Shown here: in pieces, positions 50,816-60,915 of the stretch
Numbering within the stretch: the stretch's first letter is position 1
Layout of the letters: each line of letters starts with the position of its first letter
From: Brevundimonas sp.
GTDB lineage: Bacteria > Pseudomonadota > Alphaproteobacteria > Caulobacterales > Caulobacteraceae
Assembly (NCBI RefSeq): GCF_030682035.1
Contig: NZ_JAUXQZ010000014.1
Span: 175,058-239,057 of the forward strand
DNA: 64,000 bases
Direction of reading: 5' to 3'
Notes under the pieces: generated by a model
What the model was told of the DNA's origin: nothing
Databases searched by the model: none
Seen by the model: the letters and a program-made list of their open reading frames with translations, nothing else
Program-made: the position numbers and the translations under genes

Positions 50816-51574
50816 ATGGGGGCGTTGAATAATCGGTCATGGGCGGCCTGCCGTTGGGCCGTGTGCGCCGCCGCGGCATGGCATGCCGGCATGGCCCAGG
50901 TCCAGGCCCAGGCACCCGCCAAATCGGCCGCCGGCATCTACACCTGCATCGACGACAAGGGCCGCCGCCTGACGGCTGACCGCCCCATCCCTGAATGCGC
51001 GCACCGTGAGCAGCAGGTGCTCAACAGCGACGGCTCACTCAGGAGCGTGCATCCGCCCACCCTCACGGTGGAGGAGCGTGCCGAGAAGGAGGCCAAGGAG
51101 CGGGCCGCTGCCGAGGCCCGGGCTGCCCAGGCCGATGCCGTGCGGCGCGACCGCAACCTGACCGCGCGCTACCCCAACGAGGCCTCGCACAACCGCGCCC
51201 GCGAAGCCGCGCTGGACACCGTGCGGCTGGCCGTCAAGGCCAGAGAGGTCCGCCTGCGCGAGCTGGCCGCCGAGCGCAAGCCGCTGCTGGACGAAGCCGA
51301 GTTCTACAAGGGCAAGCCATTGCCACCGAAGCTCAGGACGGCGCTCGACGCCAACGACGCCGCTCTGGACGCGCAGCGCTCGTCCACCGCCAACCAGGAG
51401 GCCGAGGTCGGCCGCATCAACCGGATCTACGACGCCGAGCTCGAACGCCTGCGCAAGCTCTGGTCCGGCACGCCGGCCGGTTCGCTGGGACCCTTGCCGG
51501 CGGGAAACGGCACGGCGGGTGTGTCGGCCGCCCCTCGGGCGGCCTCGGCGCCGGCCAAGATCCCCAAGCGCTGA
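50816..51574 (+). CDS. DUF4124-like secreted protein with coiled coil
   Basis: A 252-residue protein of unknown function. A signal-peptide-like start (hydrophobic to about residue 32, ending AQVQAQA) precedes a DUF4124-like segment, GIYTCIDDKGRRLTADRPIPEC, with two cysteines. A long alanine-, glutamate- and arginine-rich coiled coil fills about residues 83-215, and the tail is alanine/proline-rich. It is probably periplasmic. Its ATG abuts the pyrE stop, so it is likely co-transcribed with pyrE, yet nothing suggests a role in pyrimidine synthesis. Confidence 0.72.
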   Translation: MGALNNRSWAACRWAVCAAAAWHAGMAQVQAQAPAKSAAGIYTCIDDKGRRLTADRPIPECAHREQQVLNSDGSLRSVHPPTLTVEERAEKEAKERAAAEARAAQADAVRRDRNLTARYPNEASHNRAREAALDTVRLAVKAREVRLRELAAERKPLLDEAEFYKGKPLPPKLRTALDANDAALDAQRSSTANQEAEVGRINRIYDAELERLRKLWSGTPAGSLGPLPAGNGTAGVSAAPRAASAPAKIPKR

Positions 51575-51607
51575 CCTCGCCGAAGCGGGGCCGCGGGCCG
51601 CAGCGGC

Positions 51608-53059
51608 CTAGCTCAGCTTGCGCCGCAGGATCTCGCCGGCCTGCGCCGGGTTGGCCTTGCCTTGGCTGGCCTTCATGACCTGCCCGACGAGGGCGTTGAA
51701 AGCCTTGTCCTTGCCGGCCCGAAACTCGTCCACCGACCTGGTGTGGGCGGCGAGCACCGCGTCGACGATGGCTTCCAGCGCCGAGCTGTCGTCCATCTGC
51801 TTGAGGCCCTTGGCCTCGATGAGGGCATCCACGTCCGAGCTCTCGCCCGCCCACAGGGCTTCGAAAACCTGGCGCGCGCCGTTGTTCGAAACCGTGCCGT
51901 CGGCGATGCGGCGGATCAGCGTGGCCAACACGGCGGGGGCCACAGGGGCGGTGTCGATGCCGCGGCCCTCGGCGTTGAGCCGCTTGGAGACTTCACCCAT
52001 CAGCCAGTTGGCCGCCAGCTTGGGTTGCCCGCTGGCATCGCGCAGCGCCTCGTAGTAGCGCGCGAAGTCCTGGCTCTGCGTCATCATTGCGGCGTCGGCG
52101 GCCGGCAGGCCGTCGACGCGCTGGAAGCGGGCCGCCATTGCCGCGGGCAGTTCGGGCATTTCGCCACGCACGCGCGCGATCCACTCGGGCGCGATCACCA
52201 GCGGCGGCAGGTCGGGGTCGGGGAAGTAGCGGTAGTCGTGAGCGTCTTCCTTGCTGCGCATGGCCCGCGTCTCGCCGGTGCCGGGGTCGAACAGCACCGT
52301 GGCCTGCTCGACGGCCAGGCCGTCCTCGATGCGGTCGATCTGCCACTGCACCTCGAAGTCGATGGCCTGCTGCAGGAAGCGGAAGCTGTTCAGGTTCTTC
52401 ACCTCGCGCCGCGTGCCCAAGGCCTCCCCGGGCCGGCGCACCGAGACGTTGGCGTCGCAGCGGAAGCTGCCTTCCTGCATATTGCCGTCGCAGATGCCCA
52501 GCCACACCACCAGCGTGTGCAGGGCTTTGGCATATTCGACCGCCTCGGCCGAGGAGCGCATGTCGGGCTCGGTGACGATCTCCAGCAGCGGCGTGCCGGC
52601 GCGGTTGAGGTCGATGCCGGTCTGGCCCGCGAAATCCTCGTGCAGGCTCTTTCCCGCGTCTTCTTCCAGGTGGGCGCGTGTCAGGTGGACCGAACGCCTT
52701 TGGTCGCCGAGCATGAACTCGATGCGCCCGCCCTGCACCACCGGGATCTCGTACTGGCTGATCTGGTAGCCCTTGGGCAGGTCGGGGTAGAAATAGTTCT
52801 TGCGCGCGAAGATCGACAGCGGCGCGACCTTGGCGTTCACCGCCAGGCCGAAGCGGATGGCGCGTTCCACCGCGCCGCGATTCATCACCGGCAGCGTGCC
52901 GGGCAGCGCCAGGTCCACCGCGCAGGCCTGGGTGTTGGGCGCGGCGCCGAACCGTGTGGAGGCGCCGCTGAAGATCTTGCTCTTCGTCGAGAGCTGGGCG
53001 TGGGTCTCGAGGCCGATGACGACCTCGTAGCCACGGATCAGGGGGGGGCTGCTGGGCAT
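51608..53059 (-). CDS. gatB: aspartyl/glutamyl-tRNA amidotransferase subunit B
   Basis: Kinase and tRNA-binding subunit of GatCAB, which turns mischarged Asp-tRNA-Asn or Glu-tRNA-Gln into the amidated form. The 483-residue protein begins with [22 protein letters not shown]. It contains [14 protein letters not shown] and DVNRAG-like [17 protein letters not shown], and ends with the tail and YqeY-like domain ([13 protein letters not shown]). It follows gatA by three bases in the order gatC-gatA-gatB. Confidence 0.96.
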   Translation of the reverse strand: MPSSPPLIRGYEVVIGLETHAQLSTKSKIFSGASTRFGAAPNTQACAVDLALPGTLPVMNRGAVERAIRFGLAVNAKVAPLSIFARKNYFYPDLPKGYQISQYEIPVVQGGRIEFMLGDQRRSVHLTRAHLEEDAGKSLHEDFAGQTGIDLNRAGTPLLEIVTEPDMRSSAEAVEYAKALHTLVVWLGICDGNMQEGSFRCDANVSVRRPGEALGTRREVKNLNSFRFLQQAIDFEVQWQIDRIEDGLAVEQATVLFDPGTGETRAMRSKEDAHDYRYFPDPDLPPLVIAPEWIARVRGEMPELPAAMAARFQRVDGLPAADAAMMTQSQDFARYYEALRDASGQPKLAANWLMGEVSKRLNAEGRGIDTAPVAPAVLATLIRRIADGTVSNNGARQVFEALWAGESSDVDALIEAKGLKQMDDSSALEAIVDAVLAAHTRSVDEFRAGKDKAFNALVGQVMKASQGKANPAQAGEILRRKLS

Positions 53060-53062
53060 GGG

Positions 53063-54589
53063 TCAGAACCCGGCGGGCGCGCGGGCGTGGAAGTCGGTGG
53101 CCTGCTGCAGCGCGTGCGCGGTGTGCAGCAGCCGCCCTTCGTCGAAATAGTTGCCGATGAGCTGAAGGCCCACCGGCATGGCGTGCGCGCCCAGGCCCGC
53201 CGGCACACTCATCCCCGGCAGGCCGGCCAGGCTGGCGGGCAGGGTGAAGATGTCGGCAAGATAGGCCTTGACGGGGTCGTCGCCCTGTTCGCCGATCTTC
53301 CACGCCACCGTGGGCGCCACCGGGCCGGCGATGACGTCGCAGGACTTGAAGCAGGCCTGGAAGTCGTCGGCGATCATGCGGCGCAGCTTCTGCGCCTGCA
53401 GGTAGTAGGCGTCGTAGTAGCCGTGCGAGAGCACGTAGGTGCCGATCATGATGCGGCGCTGGACCTCGGCGCCGAAGCCTTCGGCGCGCGTCTTCTTGTA
53501 CATGTCCTCCAGGTCGGCGTAGCGCGCGGCGCGGTGGCCGAACTTGACGCCGTCGAAGCGGCCCAGGTTGGAGCTGGCTTCGGCCGGCGCGATGATGTAG
53601 TAGACGGGGATAGCCAGCTCGGTGCGCGGCAGGCTCACGTCGACCAGCGTGGCGCCCAGCTTCTCGAGCTCGGCCAGGGCCGAGCGCACGGCGCCGCCCA
53701 CGTCGGCGGCCAGAGCGGCGGGGAAAAACTCCCTGGGCAGCCCGATGCGCAAGCCCTGCAGCGGCCGCGTGGCGCTGGCGCCTTCGCGCGGTTGCTGCAT
53801 CAATGCCGCGTAGTCCTGCGGCGGGCGCTGCGCGCTGGTGGAGTCGCGCGCGTCGAAGCCGCTCATCGCCGACAGCAGCAGGGCGCAGTCTTCGGCCGAA
53901 CGCGCCATCGGCCCGGCCTGGTCGAGGCTGGAGGCGAAGGCGACCATGCCGTAGCGCGAGCACACGCCGTAGGTGGGCTTGATGCCGGTGACGCCGCAGA
54001 AGCTGGCGGGCTGGCGAATCGAGCCGCCGGTGTCGGTGCCCGTGGCCGCCGGCACCAGGCGCGCCGCCACCGCGGCCGCCGAGCCGCCCGAGGAGCCGCC
54101 GGGCACGCGTGCCCGGTCCCAGGGGTTGTGCACCGGGCCGAAGGCCGAGTTCTCGTTGGACGAACCCATGGCGAACTCATCGCAGTTGAGCTTGCCCAGC
54201 GTCACCATGCCCGCCCCTGGGCCGCGGTCCGGTTCACCCGGGCCCAGGCGCGCCACCACGGTGGCGTCGAAGGGGCTGGCGTAGCCCGCCAGCATCTTCG
54301 AGCCGGCGGTGGAAGGCAGTCCGCTGCGCGCGAAATCGGTGACGAAGATGTCCTTGTGGGCAATGGGCACGCCGGCGAGCGCGCCGCCCTCGCCGCGCGA
54401 GCGTGCCGCGTCGGCCTGCGCCGCGGCGGCCAGCGCGCGTTCGGGCGCGGTGGCCAGGAAGGCGCCCAGCGCCTCGTGGTCACGCATGCGGGCCAGCAGC
54501 GCCTGCACGACCTCGACGCTGGAGACGGCCCTGGCGGCCAACGCGCGTGACAGCCCGGCCACGCCCAGCGTGTGCAGGTCGTCTCTCAT
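53063..54589 (-). CDS. gatA: aspartyl/glutamyl-tRNA amidotransferase subunit A
   Basis: Amidase subunit that releases ammonia from glutamine. The 508-residue protein has the Ser-cisSer-Lys triad: Lys79 in IAHKDIF, Ser166 in [11 protein letters not shown] and Ser190 in [11 protein letters not shown]. Compared with typical GatA it has a small glycine/proline-rich insertion near 117-127 ([11 protein letters not shown]) before [16 protein letters not shown]. Its start overlaps the gatC stop as ATGA. Confidence 0.96.
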   Translation of the reverse strand: MRDDLHTLGVAGLSRALAARAVSSVEVVQALLARMRDHEALGAFLATAPERALAAAAQADAARSRGEGGALAGVPIAHKDIFVTDFARSGLPSTAGSKMLAGYASPFDATVVARLGPGEPDRGPGAGMVTLGKLNCDEFAMGSSNENSAFGPVHNPWDRARVPGGSSGGSAAAVAARLVPAATGTDTGGSIRQPASFCGVTGIKPTYGVCSRYGMVAFASSLDQAGPMARSAEDCALLLSAMSGFDARDSTSAQRPPQDYAALMQQPREGASATRPLQGLRIGLPREFFPAALAADVGGAVRSALAELEKLGATLVDVSLPRTELAIPVYYIIAPAEASSNLGRFDGVKFGHRAARYADLEDMYKKTRAEGFGAEVQRRIMIGTYVLSHGYYDAYYLQAQKLRRMIADDFQACFKSCDVIAGPVAPTVAWKIGEQGDDPVKAYLADIFTLPASLAGLPGMSVPAGLGAHAMPVGLQLIGNYFDEGRLLHTAHALQQATDFHARAPAGF

Positions 54590-54885
54590 TCAATCACCTT
54601 GGGCACGAGGAACAACCCGTCTTCCACGGCCGGCGCGCTGCACTGATTGGCCTGGCGCTGGTCGCTCTCGGTGACCACGTCCTCGCGCAGCCGCAGGCTC
54701 GCCGTGTGCACGGCCGACAGCGGTGTGTACAGCGGCTCCACGCCGCGCGTGTCCACGGCGCTCATCTGCTCGACGATGCCGAAGAATCCGTTGAGTTGTT
54801 CGAGCATGCGTGCCTGCTCGGCACGGCTGAGTTCGAGCCGCGCCAGGTGGGCGATGCGGCTCACGTCCTGCAGGGTCAGGGCCAT
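54586..54885 (-). CDS. gatC: aspartyl/glutamyl-tRNA amidotransferase subunit C
   Basis: Small subunit (99 residues) that holds GatA and GatB together. It shows [16 protein letters not shown] near the start, [26 protein letters not shown] in the middle and LFLVPKVIE at the end, all typical. The ATG at 54885 begins the conserved region; the open frame extends far upstream but only through the gap before mreB. It heads the gatCAB operon, divergent from mreB. Confidence 0.94.
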   Translation of the reverse strand: MALTLQDVSRIAHLARLELSRAEQARMLEQLNGFFGIVEQMSAVDTRGVEPLYTPLSAVHTASLRLREDVVTESDQRQANQCSAPAVEDGLFLVPKVIE

Positions 54886-54918
54886 GGTGTTGCGGGCTTG
54901 AAAACGGGCCCCGGTTGA

Positions 54919-56127
<1,209 letters not shown>

Positions 56128-56136
56128 GCCGCTTTT

Positions 56137-56230
56137 CTGCTGCGCCTGCCCAGCTCGGGCCTGCGGTGCTCGCCGTACGGGTGTACGGCTGCGCTCCTCG
56201 ACCCAATCTGAGCACGCTCGCGACGAAAAT
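56137..56230 (+). repeat. interspersed palindromic repeat, copy 2 of family B
   Basis: About 94 bases matching 17705-17797, here between mreB and mreC inside the cell-shape operon. The centre is GCCGTAC-GGGT-GTACGGC (56172-56189). The arms flanking the palindrome carry CTCC and GTGC exchanged relative to the first copy, as expected if the central part can sit in either orientation. Confidence 0.8.
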
Positions 56231-56261
56231 CGGCCCACTCTGAACTGAACGGGCTGGACGT

Positions 56262-57203
56262 ATGCCCCTGGGAACGCTCGACCGCACGCCGCCGCCGTTC
56301 TTCCGCCAGGGCCCCTCGGCCCGGACCAAGCTCGTCTTCTTTTCGGCGCTGGCGCTGCTGCTCATGGTGGCCGATTCGCGATTCAAGGTGGTCGAGCCGC
56401 TGCGCACGGCCCTGGCCATGGCCTTGTCGCCGGCCCAGCGCGTGATGGCCGTGCCGCTGGAGGCCTGGGCAGGGGGCGGCGACTACCTCGGCGGCCTGCA
56501 CCGCGCCTTGGCGGGCGAGCGCGAGGCCCGGGCGAAGCTGGCAGCGCAATCCGAACGCGCATTGCGCACCGAGCAGCTGGCGGCCGAGAACGCGCGCTTG
56601 CGTGCCCTGCTGGAGCTGCGCCCGGCCATCGCCGTGCGCTCGCAGCCGGCCGAGGTGCTCTACGAAGCGGCCGACCCCTACTCGCGCAAAGTCTTCATCG
56701 ACCGCGGTACGGCGCAGGGCGTGGCGCTGGGCTCTCCGGTGGTCAACGAAGCGGGCGTCCTGGGCCAGGTGACACATGCCTACGCGCTGACCGCCGAAGT
56801 CACGCTGCTGACCGACAAGGACGCCGCCATCCCGGTGCTCAACCTGCGCACGCAGCAGCGTGGCGCGGCCTTCGGTGCCGGTGCGGCGCCGGGCGGCATG
56901 GAGCTGCGCTTCACTTCGGCCAACGCCGACGTTCAGGTCGGCGACCTGCTGCACACCAGCGGCCTGGACGGCGTCTACCCCCCGGGCTTGCCGGTGGCGC
57001 GCGTGGTGAACGTGCAGCGGCGCGTGGAGTCGGGCTTCGCGCGCGTGGCGCTGGCGCCCGTGGCCCACCCCGATGGCGTGCGCCACGTGCTGGTGCTGCA
57101 ACCGCTGTCGGCCCAGTTGCCGCCTCGGCCGGCCGCGCAGGCCGAGCCGACCCGGGCCGGGCGGCAGGCCAAGCCTGCGCGGCGGGGAGCGTCGGCGCCA
57201 TGA
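56262..57203 (+). CDS. mreC: rod shape-determining protein MreC
   Basis: Bitopic membrane protein linking MreB to the periplasmic elongation machinery. The 313-residue protein has one helix near 25-45, then a coiled coil (about 70-115, ERALRTEQLAAENARLRALLEL). The beta-rich MreC core follows (SRKVFIDRGTAQGVALGSPVVNEAGVLGQV, LLHTSGLDGVYPPGLPV). A proline/alanine-rich tail ends it. It overlaps mreD by four bases. Confidence 0.95.
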   Translation: MPLGTLDRTPPPFFRQGPSARTKLVFFSALALLLMVADSRFKVVEPLRTALAMALSPAQRVMAVPLEAWAGGGDYLGGLHRALAGEREARAKLAAQSERALRTEQLAAENARLRALLELRPAIAVRSQPAEVLYEAADPYSRKVFIDRGTAQGVALGSPVVNEAGVLGQVTHAYALTAEVTLLTDKDAAIPVLNLRTQQRGAAFGAGAAPGGMELRFTSANADVQVGDLLHTSGLDGVYPPGLPVARVVNVQRRVESGFARVALAPVAHPDGVRHVLVLQPLSAQLPPRPAAQAEPTRAGRQAKPARRGASAP

Positions 57204-57721
57204 TCATGCCGCGGGGCTCGGACCAGCTGCTGTTGCCGGTCAACCCCTTGTTCATCGCCTTCACGCTGTTGTTGGCCCTGGCCTTCAACCTGCTGCCGCT
57301 GGGGCGCCAGCCCGCCCTGCCCGATCTGCTGGCCGTGGCCCTGGTGTTCTGGAACGTGCACCAGCCGCGCCGCGTCGGTGTCGGTCTGGCCTTCCTGTTC
57401 GGGTTGGTCATGGACGTGCACCAGGGCGCGCTGCTCGGCCAGCATGCGCTGGCCTACACGGGGCTGAGCTTCGTGGCCATCTCCATGCACCGGCGCCTGC
57501 TGTGGTTCGGCGTGGTCGAGCAGGCGCTGCAGATCCTGCCGGTGTTCGCTGCGGCACACGGCCTGGCGCTGGCGGTGCGCCTGTTGGCCGGCGGCATGTT
57601 CCCGGGCTGGGGCATCCTGGCCGCGCCGCTGTTCGAAGCGCTGCTGTGGCCGCTGGCGACCGGGTTGATGCTGGCCCCGCAGCGCCGCGCACCCGATCCG
57701 GACCGGAATCGTCCGCTATGA
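57200..57721 (+). CDS. mreD: rod shape-determining protein MreD
   Basis: Inner-membrane partner of MreC, 173 residues with five or six hydrophobic helices. LVFWNVHQPRRVGVGLAFLFGLVMDVHQGALLGQHALAY is the conserved centre, read here across residues 49-87. Both ends overlap neighbours by four bases (ATGA), with mreC before and mrdA after, so the operon is tightly coupled. Confidence 0.93.
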   Translation: MIMPRGSDQLLLPVNPLFIAFTLLLALAFNLLPLGRQPALPDLLAVALVFWNVHQPRRVGVGLAFLFGLVMDVHQGALLGQHALAYTGLSFVAISMHRRLLWFGVVEQALQILPVFAAAHGLALAVRLLAGGMFPGWGILAAPLFEALLWPLATGLMLAPQRRAPDPDRNRPL

Positions 57722-59724
57722 CGGAGCTGCGCGATCTCGAGCAGGAGCTCGGCCGCTTCCGTGGCCGCGTGCTGGCGGCCGCCGCCCTCGTGCTGGTGGC
57801 CTTCTCGCTGCTGGCCGCGCGGCTGGTGTACCTGCAGGTCTTTCGCCACGAAGACCTGGCCACGCAGGCCGAGGCCAACCGCATCGCCGTGGTGCCCATC
57901 GTGCCCAACCGCGGCCTCATCGTCGACCGCAACGGCGTCGTGCTGGCCACCAACTACTCGGCCTATACGCTGGAGATCGCGCCCACGCGCGGGAAGGAAG
58001 GCGGCAGGGACGGCGAGCTCGATGCGTTGATCGACGAGCTCGCCGCCGTGGTGACGATCGAGCCCAGGGACCGCCGCCGCTTCAAGCGGCTGCAGGAAGA
58101 GCTCAAGGGTGCCGAGTCGCTGCCCATCCGCACCCGCCTGAGCGACGCCGAGGTGGCGCGCTTCACGGCGCAGCGTTTCCGCTTCCCCGGCGTGGAAGTG
58201 AAGGCGCGGCTTTTCCGCAGCTATCCCCTGGGCGAGACCGGCAGCCACCTGCTGGGCTATATCGGCCGCATCAACCCGGCCGAGAAGGCGGCGATGGAGG
58301 ACTGGGACGAGGCCGAGCTGGGCAACTACAAGGGCACCGAATACATCGGCAAGCTCGGTCTGGAGCAGAGCTACGAACGCGTGCTGCATGGCACGGCGGG
58401 ATTCGAGGAAGTGGAGACCAGCGCCGCCGGCCGGGCGGTGCGCCGCCTCAACAGCCACTCGCCCACGCCCGGCGACAAGCTCGTGCTGTCCATCGACATC
58501 AAGCTGCAGGCGCTGGTGGAAGACCTCTTCGGCGAGCGCCGCGGCGCGCTGGTGGCGCTGGACCCGCGCACGGGCGAGGTGCTGGCTTTCGTCAGCAAGC
58601 CGACCTTCGACCCCAACCTGTTCGTCGACGGCATCGACGTCGAGAGCTGGCGCGAGCTCAACGAGAGCATCGACAAGCCGCTATTGAATCGGGCCCTGCG
58701 GGGCACCTACCCGCCGGGCTCGACCTACAAGCCCTTCATGGCGATGGCCGCGCTGAACACCGGCAAGCGCGCGCCTTCGACGCTGATCAACGACCCCGGT
58801 TTCTTCATGTTCGGCGGCCACCGCTTCGGCAGCCCCGAGAACGAGCGCGGCGGCATCATGGACATGCACCGCGCGATCGTCGAGTCGAGCAACGTCTACT
58901 TCTACACCCTGGCCAACGAGATGGGCGTGGACCTGATGCACGAGCAATTCCTGCCGCTGGGCTTCGGGCGCAAGACCGGCATCGACGTCGAAGGCGAAGT
59001 CACCGGCGACCTGCCCTCCACCGAATGGAAGCGCAAGCGGTTCAAGAAGCCCGAGCAGCAGAAGTGGTACGCCGGCGAGACCATCTCGCTGGGTATCGGC
59101 CAGGGCTACAACAACTTCACCATGCTGCAGATGGCCGGCGCCATGGCCACCCTGGTCTCGGGCGGCCAGCGTTTCAAGCCGCGCCTGGTGCGCGAGATCG
59201 AGGATGTCCTCACCGGCCAGCGCAAGGGCGTGGCGAACGACGCGCTGGCGCCGCTGCCGTTCAGGCCCGAGCATGTGGAAGTCATCCGCCGCGCGCTCCA
59301 GGGCGTGACCCAGGTGGGAACCTCGCGCGGCTCCTTCGTCGGGGCGGGCTATGCCAGCGGCGGCAAGACCGGCACCGCGCAGGCCGTGGGCGCCAGGGCC
59401 AACGAAAAATACAACGCGGCGCGGCTCGAGGAGCACAAGCGCGACCACGCGCTGTATATCGCCGCCGCGCCGATGGACGCGCCGACGGTGGCCCTGGCGG
59501 TGATCGTCGAAAACGCCGGCTGGGGATCGCAGTCCGCGGCACCGATCGCCCGCCGTGTCTTCGACTACCTGCTGCTCGGCCAGTACCCCAGCGAAGCGGA
59601 TATCGCCGCGATGCGCGAAGGCAAGGCCACGGCGCCCATCGGCACGCGGCGCCGCGCCGCCGACGTGCCGCTGCCCGGGCAGGCCTTGCCCCTGGTGGCC
59701 GCCGCGGGAGCGGTGGCGCGATGA
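57718..59724 (+). CDS. mrdA: penicillin-binding protein 2 (elongation transpeptidase)
   Basis: Cross-links peptidoglycan during rod elongation. The 668-residue protein has an N-terminal membrane anchor near 18-40 and a dimerisation domain starting IVPNRGLIVDRNGVVLATN. The transpeptidase motifs are Ser335-T-Y-Lys338 (PPGSTYKPF), Ser390-Ser-Asn392 and Lys550-Thr-Gly (GGKTGTAQ). Its ATG overlaps the mreD stop and its stop overlaps rodA, so elongation enzymes are produced together. Confidence 0.96.
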   Translation: MTELRDLEQELGRFRGRVLAAAALVLVAFSLLAARLVYLQVFRHEDLATQAEANRIAVVPIVPNRGLIVDRNGVVLATNYSAYTLEIAPTRGKEGGRDGELDALIDELAAVVTIEPRDRRRFKRLQEELKGAESLPIRTRLSDAEVARFTAQRFRFPGVEVKARLFRSYPLGETGSHLLGYIGRINPAEKAAMEDWDEAELGNYKGTEYIGKLGLEQSYERVLHGTAGFEEVETSAAGRAVRRLNSHSPTPGDKLVLSIDIKLQALVEDLFGERRGALVALDPRTGEVLAFVSKPTFDPNLFVDGIDVESWRELNESIDKPLLNRALRGTYPPGSTYKPFMAMAALNTGKRAPSTLINDPGFFMFGGHRFGSPENERGGIMDMHRAIVESSNVYFYTLANEMGVDLMHEQFLPLGFGRKTGIDVEGEVTGDLPSTEWKRKRFKKPEQQKWYAGETISLGIGQGYNNFTMLQMAGAMATLVSGGQRFKPRLVREIEDVLTGQRKGVANDALAPLPFRPEHVEVIRRALQGVTQVGTSRGSFVGAGYASGGKTGTAQAVGARANEKYNAARLEEHKRDHALYIAAAPMDAPTVALAVIVENAGWGSQSAAPIARRVFDYLLLGQYPSEADIAAMREGKATAPIGTRRRAADVPLPGQALPLVAAAGAVAR

Positions 59725-60881
59725 ATATCGCCTTCGGACGGACCTCGCCCTGGCCGTGGCTGCGCCGCGTCTTCGGTGGCTTCGACGGCCCGCTGCTGGC
59801 CGCGGTGGCGATGCTCGCCGCGCTGGGGCTGGTGGCCATGTATTCCGCCGGGTTCGACCACGGCACGCGCTTTGCCGACCACGGGCGCAACATGCTGCTG
59901 GCGCTGGGCGTGCTCTTCCTGGCTTCGCAGGTGCCGCCGCACAAGCTGCAGCGACTGGCTGTGCCGCTGTATCTGCTGGGCATCGCCCTGCTGGTGGTGA
60001 CGGCGCTGCCGGGCCTGGGCATCACCAAGAAGGGCGCGACGCGCTGGCTCGACCTGGGCGTGGTCATCCAACCCAGCGAGATCCTGAAGATTGCGATGCC
60101 GCTGATGCTGGCCTGGTGGTTCCAGAAGCGCGAGGGCCAGCTGCGCGTGCTCGACTTCGCCATTGCCGGGCTGCTGCTGCTGGTGCCGGTGGCCCTGGTC
60201 GTGAAGCAGCCCGACCTGGGCACGGCGCTGCTCATCCTGGCCAGTGGCGTGTACGTCATCTTCTTCGCCGGCCTGTCGTGGAAGCTGGTCGTGCCCGCGC
60301 TGTTGTTGGGCGCGCTGGCGGTGGCCGGCGTGATCCTCACGGCCGACCGGATCTGCCAGGAAGGCGTGAACTGGCCGCTGCTGCGCGACTACCAGCAGCA
60401 CCGCGTGTGCACCCTGCTGGACCCCACCAAGGACCCGCTGGGCAAGGGCTTCCACATCATCCAGGGCATGATCGCCATCGGCTCGGGCGGGCTCGCCGGC
60501 AAGGGCTTCATGAAGGGCACCCAGACGCACCTGGAGTTCATCCCCGAGCGCACCACCGATTTCATCTTCGCGGCCTTCAGCGAGGAGTTTGGCCTGGCCG
60601 GCGTGCTGCTGCTGCTGGCGAGCTTCACCTTCCTGATCTTCCGCGGCCTGATGATCGCCACCGAGGCGCCGACCGTCTTCACACGGCTGCTGGCCGGCGC
60701 GGTGACGCTGAGTTTCTTCACCTACGCCTTCGTCAACATGGGCATGGTCAGCGGCATCCTGCCCGTGGTGGGCGTGCCGCTGCCTTTCATCAGCTACGGT
60801 GGCACGGCGATGGTCTCGCTGGGCCTGGGCCTGGGCATCCTGATGTCGGTGGCCCGCAGCCGAAGGCTGATGCAGAGCTGA
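59721..60881 (+). CDS. rodA: peptidoglycan glycosyltransferase RodA
   Basis: SEDS-family polymerase that works with PBP2. The 386-residue protein has ten or so membrane helices and the signatures GATRWLDLGVVIQPSEILKIAMPL, VKQPDLGTALLIL, HLEFIPERTTDFIFAAFSEEFG and VPLPFISYGGTAM. The ATG overlaps the mrdA stop by four bases. The last codons and stop belong to a 24-base unit that is repeated in tandem. Confidence 0.96.
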   Translation: MNIAFGRTSPWPWLRRVFGGFDGPLLAAVAMLAALGLVAMYSAGFDHGTRFADHGRNMLLALGVLFLASQVPPHKLQRLAVPLYLLGIALLVVTALPGLGITKKGATRWLDLGVVIQPSEILKIAMPLMLAWWFQKREGQLRVLDFAIAGLLLLVPVALVVKQPDLGTALLILASGVYVIFFAGLSWKLVVPALLLGALAVAGVILTADRICQEGVNWPLLRDYQQHRVCTLLDPTKDPLGKGFHIIQGMIAIGSGGLAGKGFMKGTQTHLEFIPERTTDFIFAAFSEEFGLAGVLLLLASFTFLIFRGLMIATEAPTVFTRLLAGAVTLSFFTYAFVNMGMVSGILPVVGVPLPFISYGGTAMVSLGLGLGILMSVARSRRLMQS

Positions 60882-60911
60882 CGCCGCAGGTTGATGCAGA
60901 GTTGACGCCGG
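60864..60911 (+). repeat. 24-bp tandem duplication across the rodA stop
   Basis: Two adjacent 24-base units (60864-60887 and 60888-60911) of the form AGG-Y-TGATGCAGAG-Y-TGACGCCG differ at three positions. The first contains the final RodA codons and TGA; the second repeats the same end in the gap before the convergent kinase gene. Confidence 0.75.
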
Positions 60912-60915
60912 CGCC

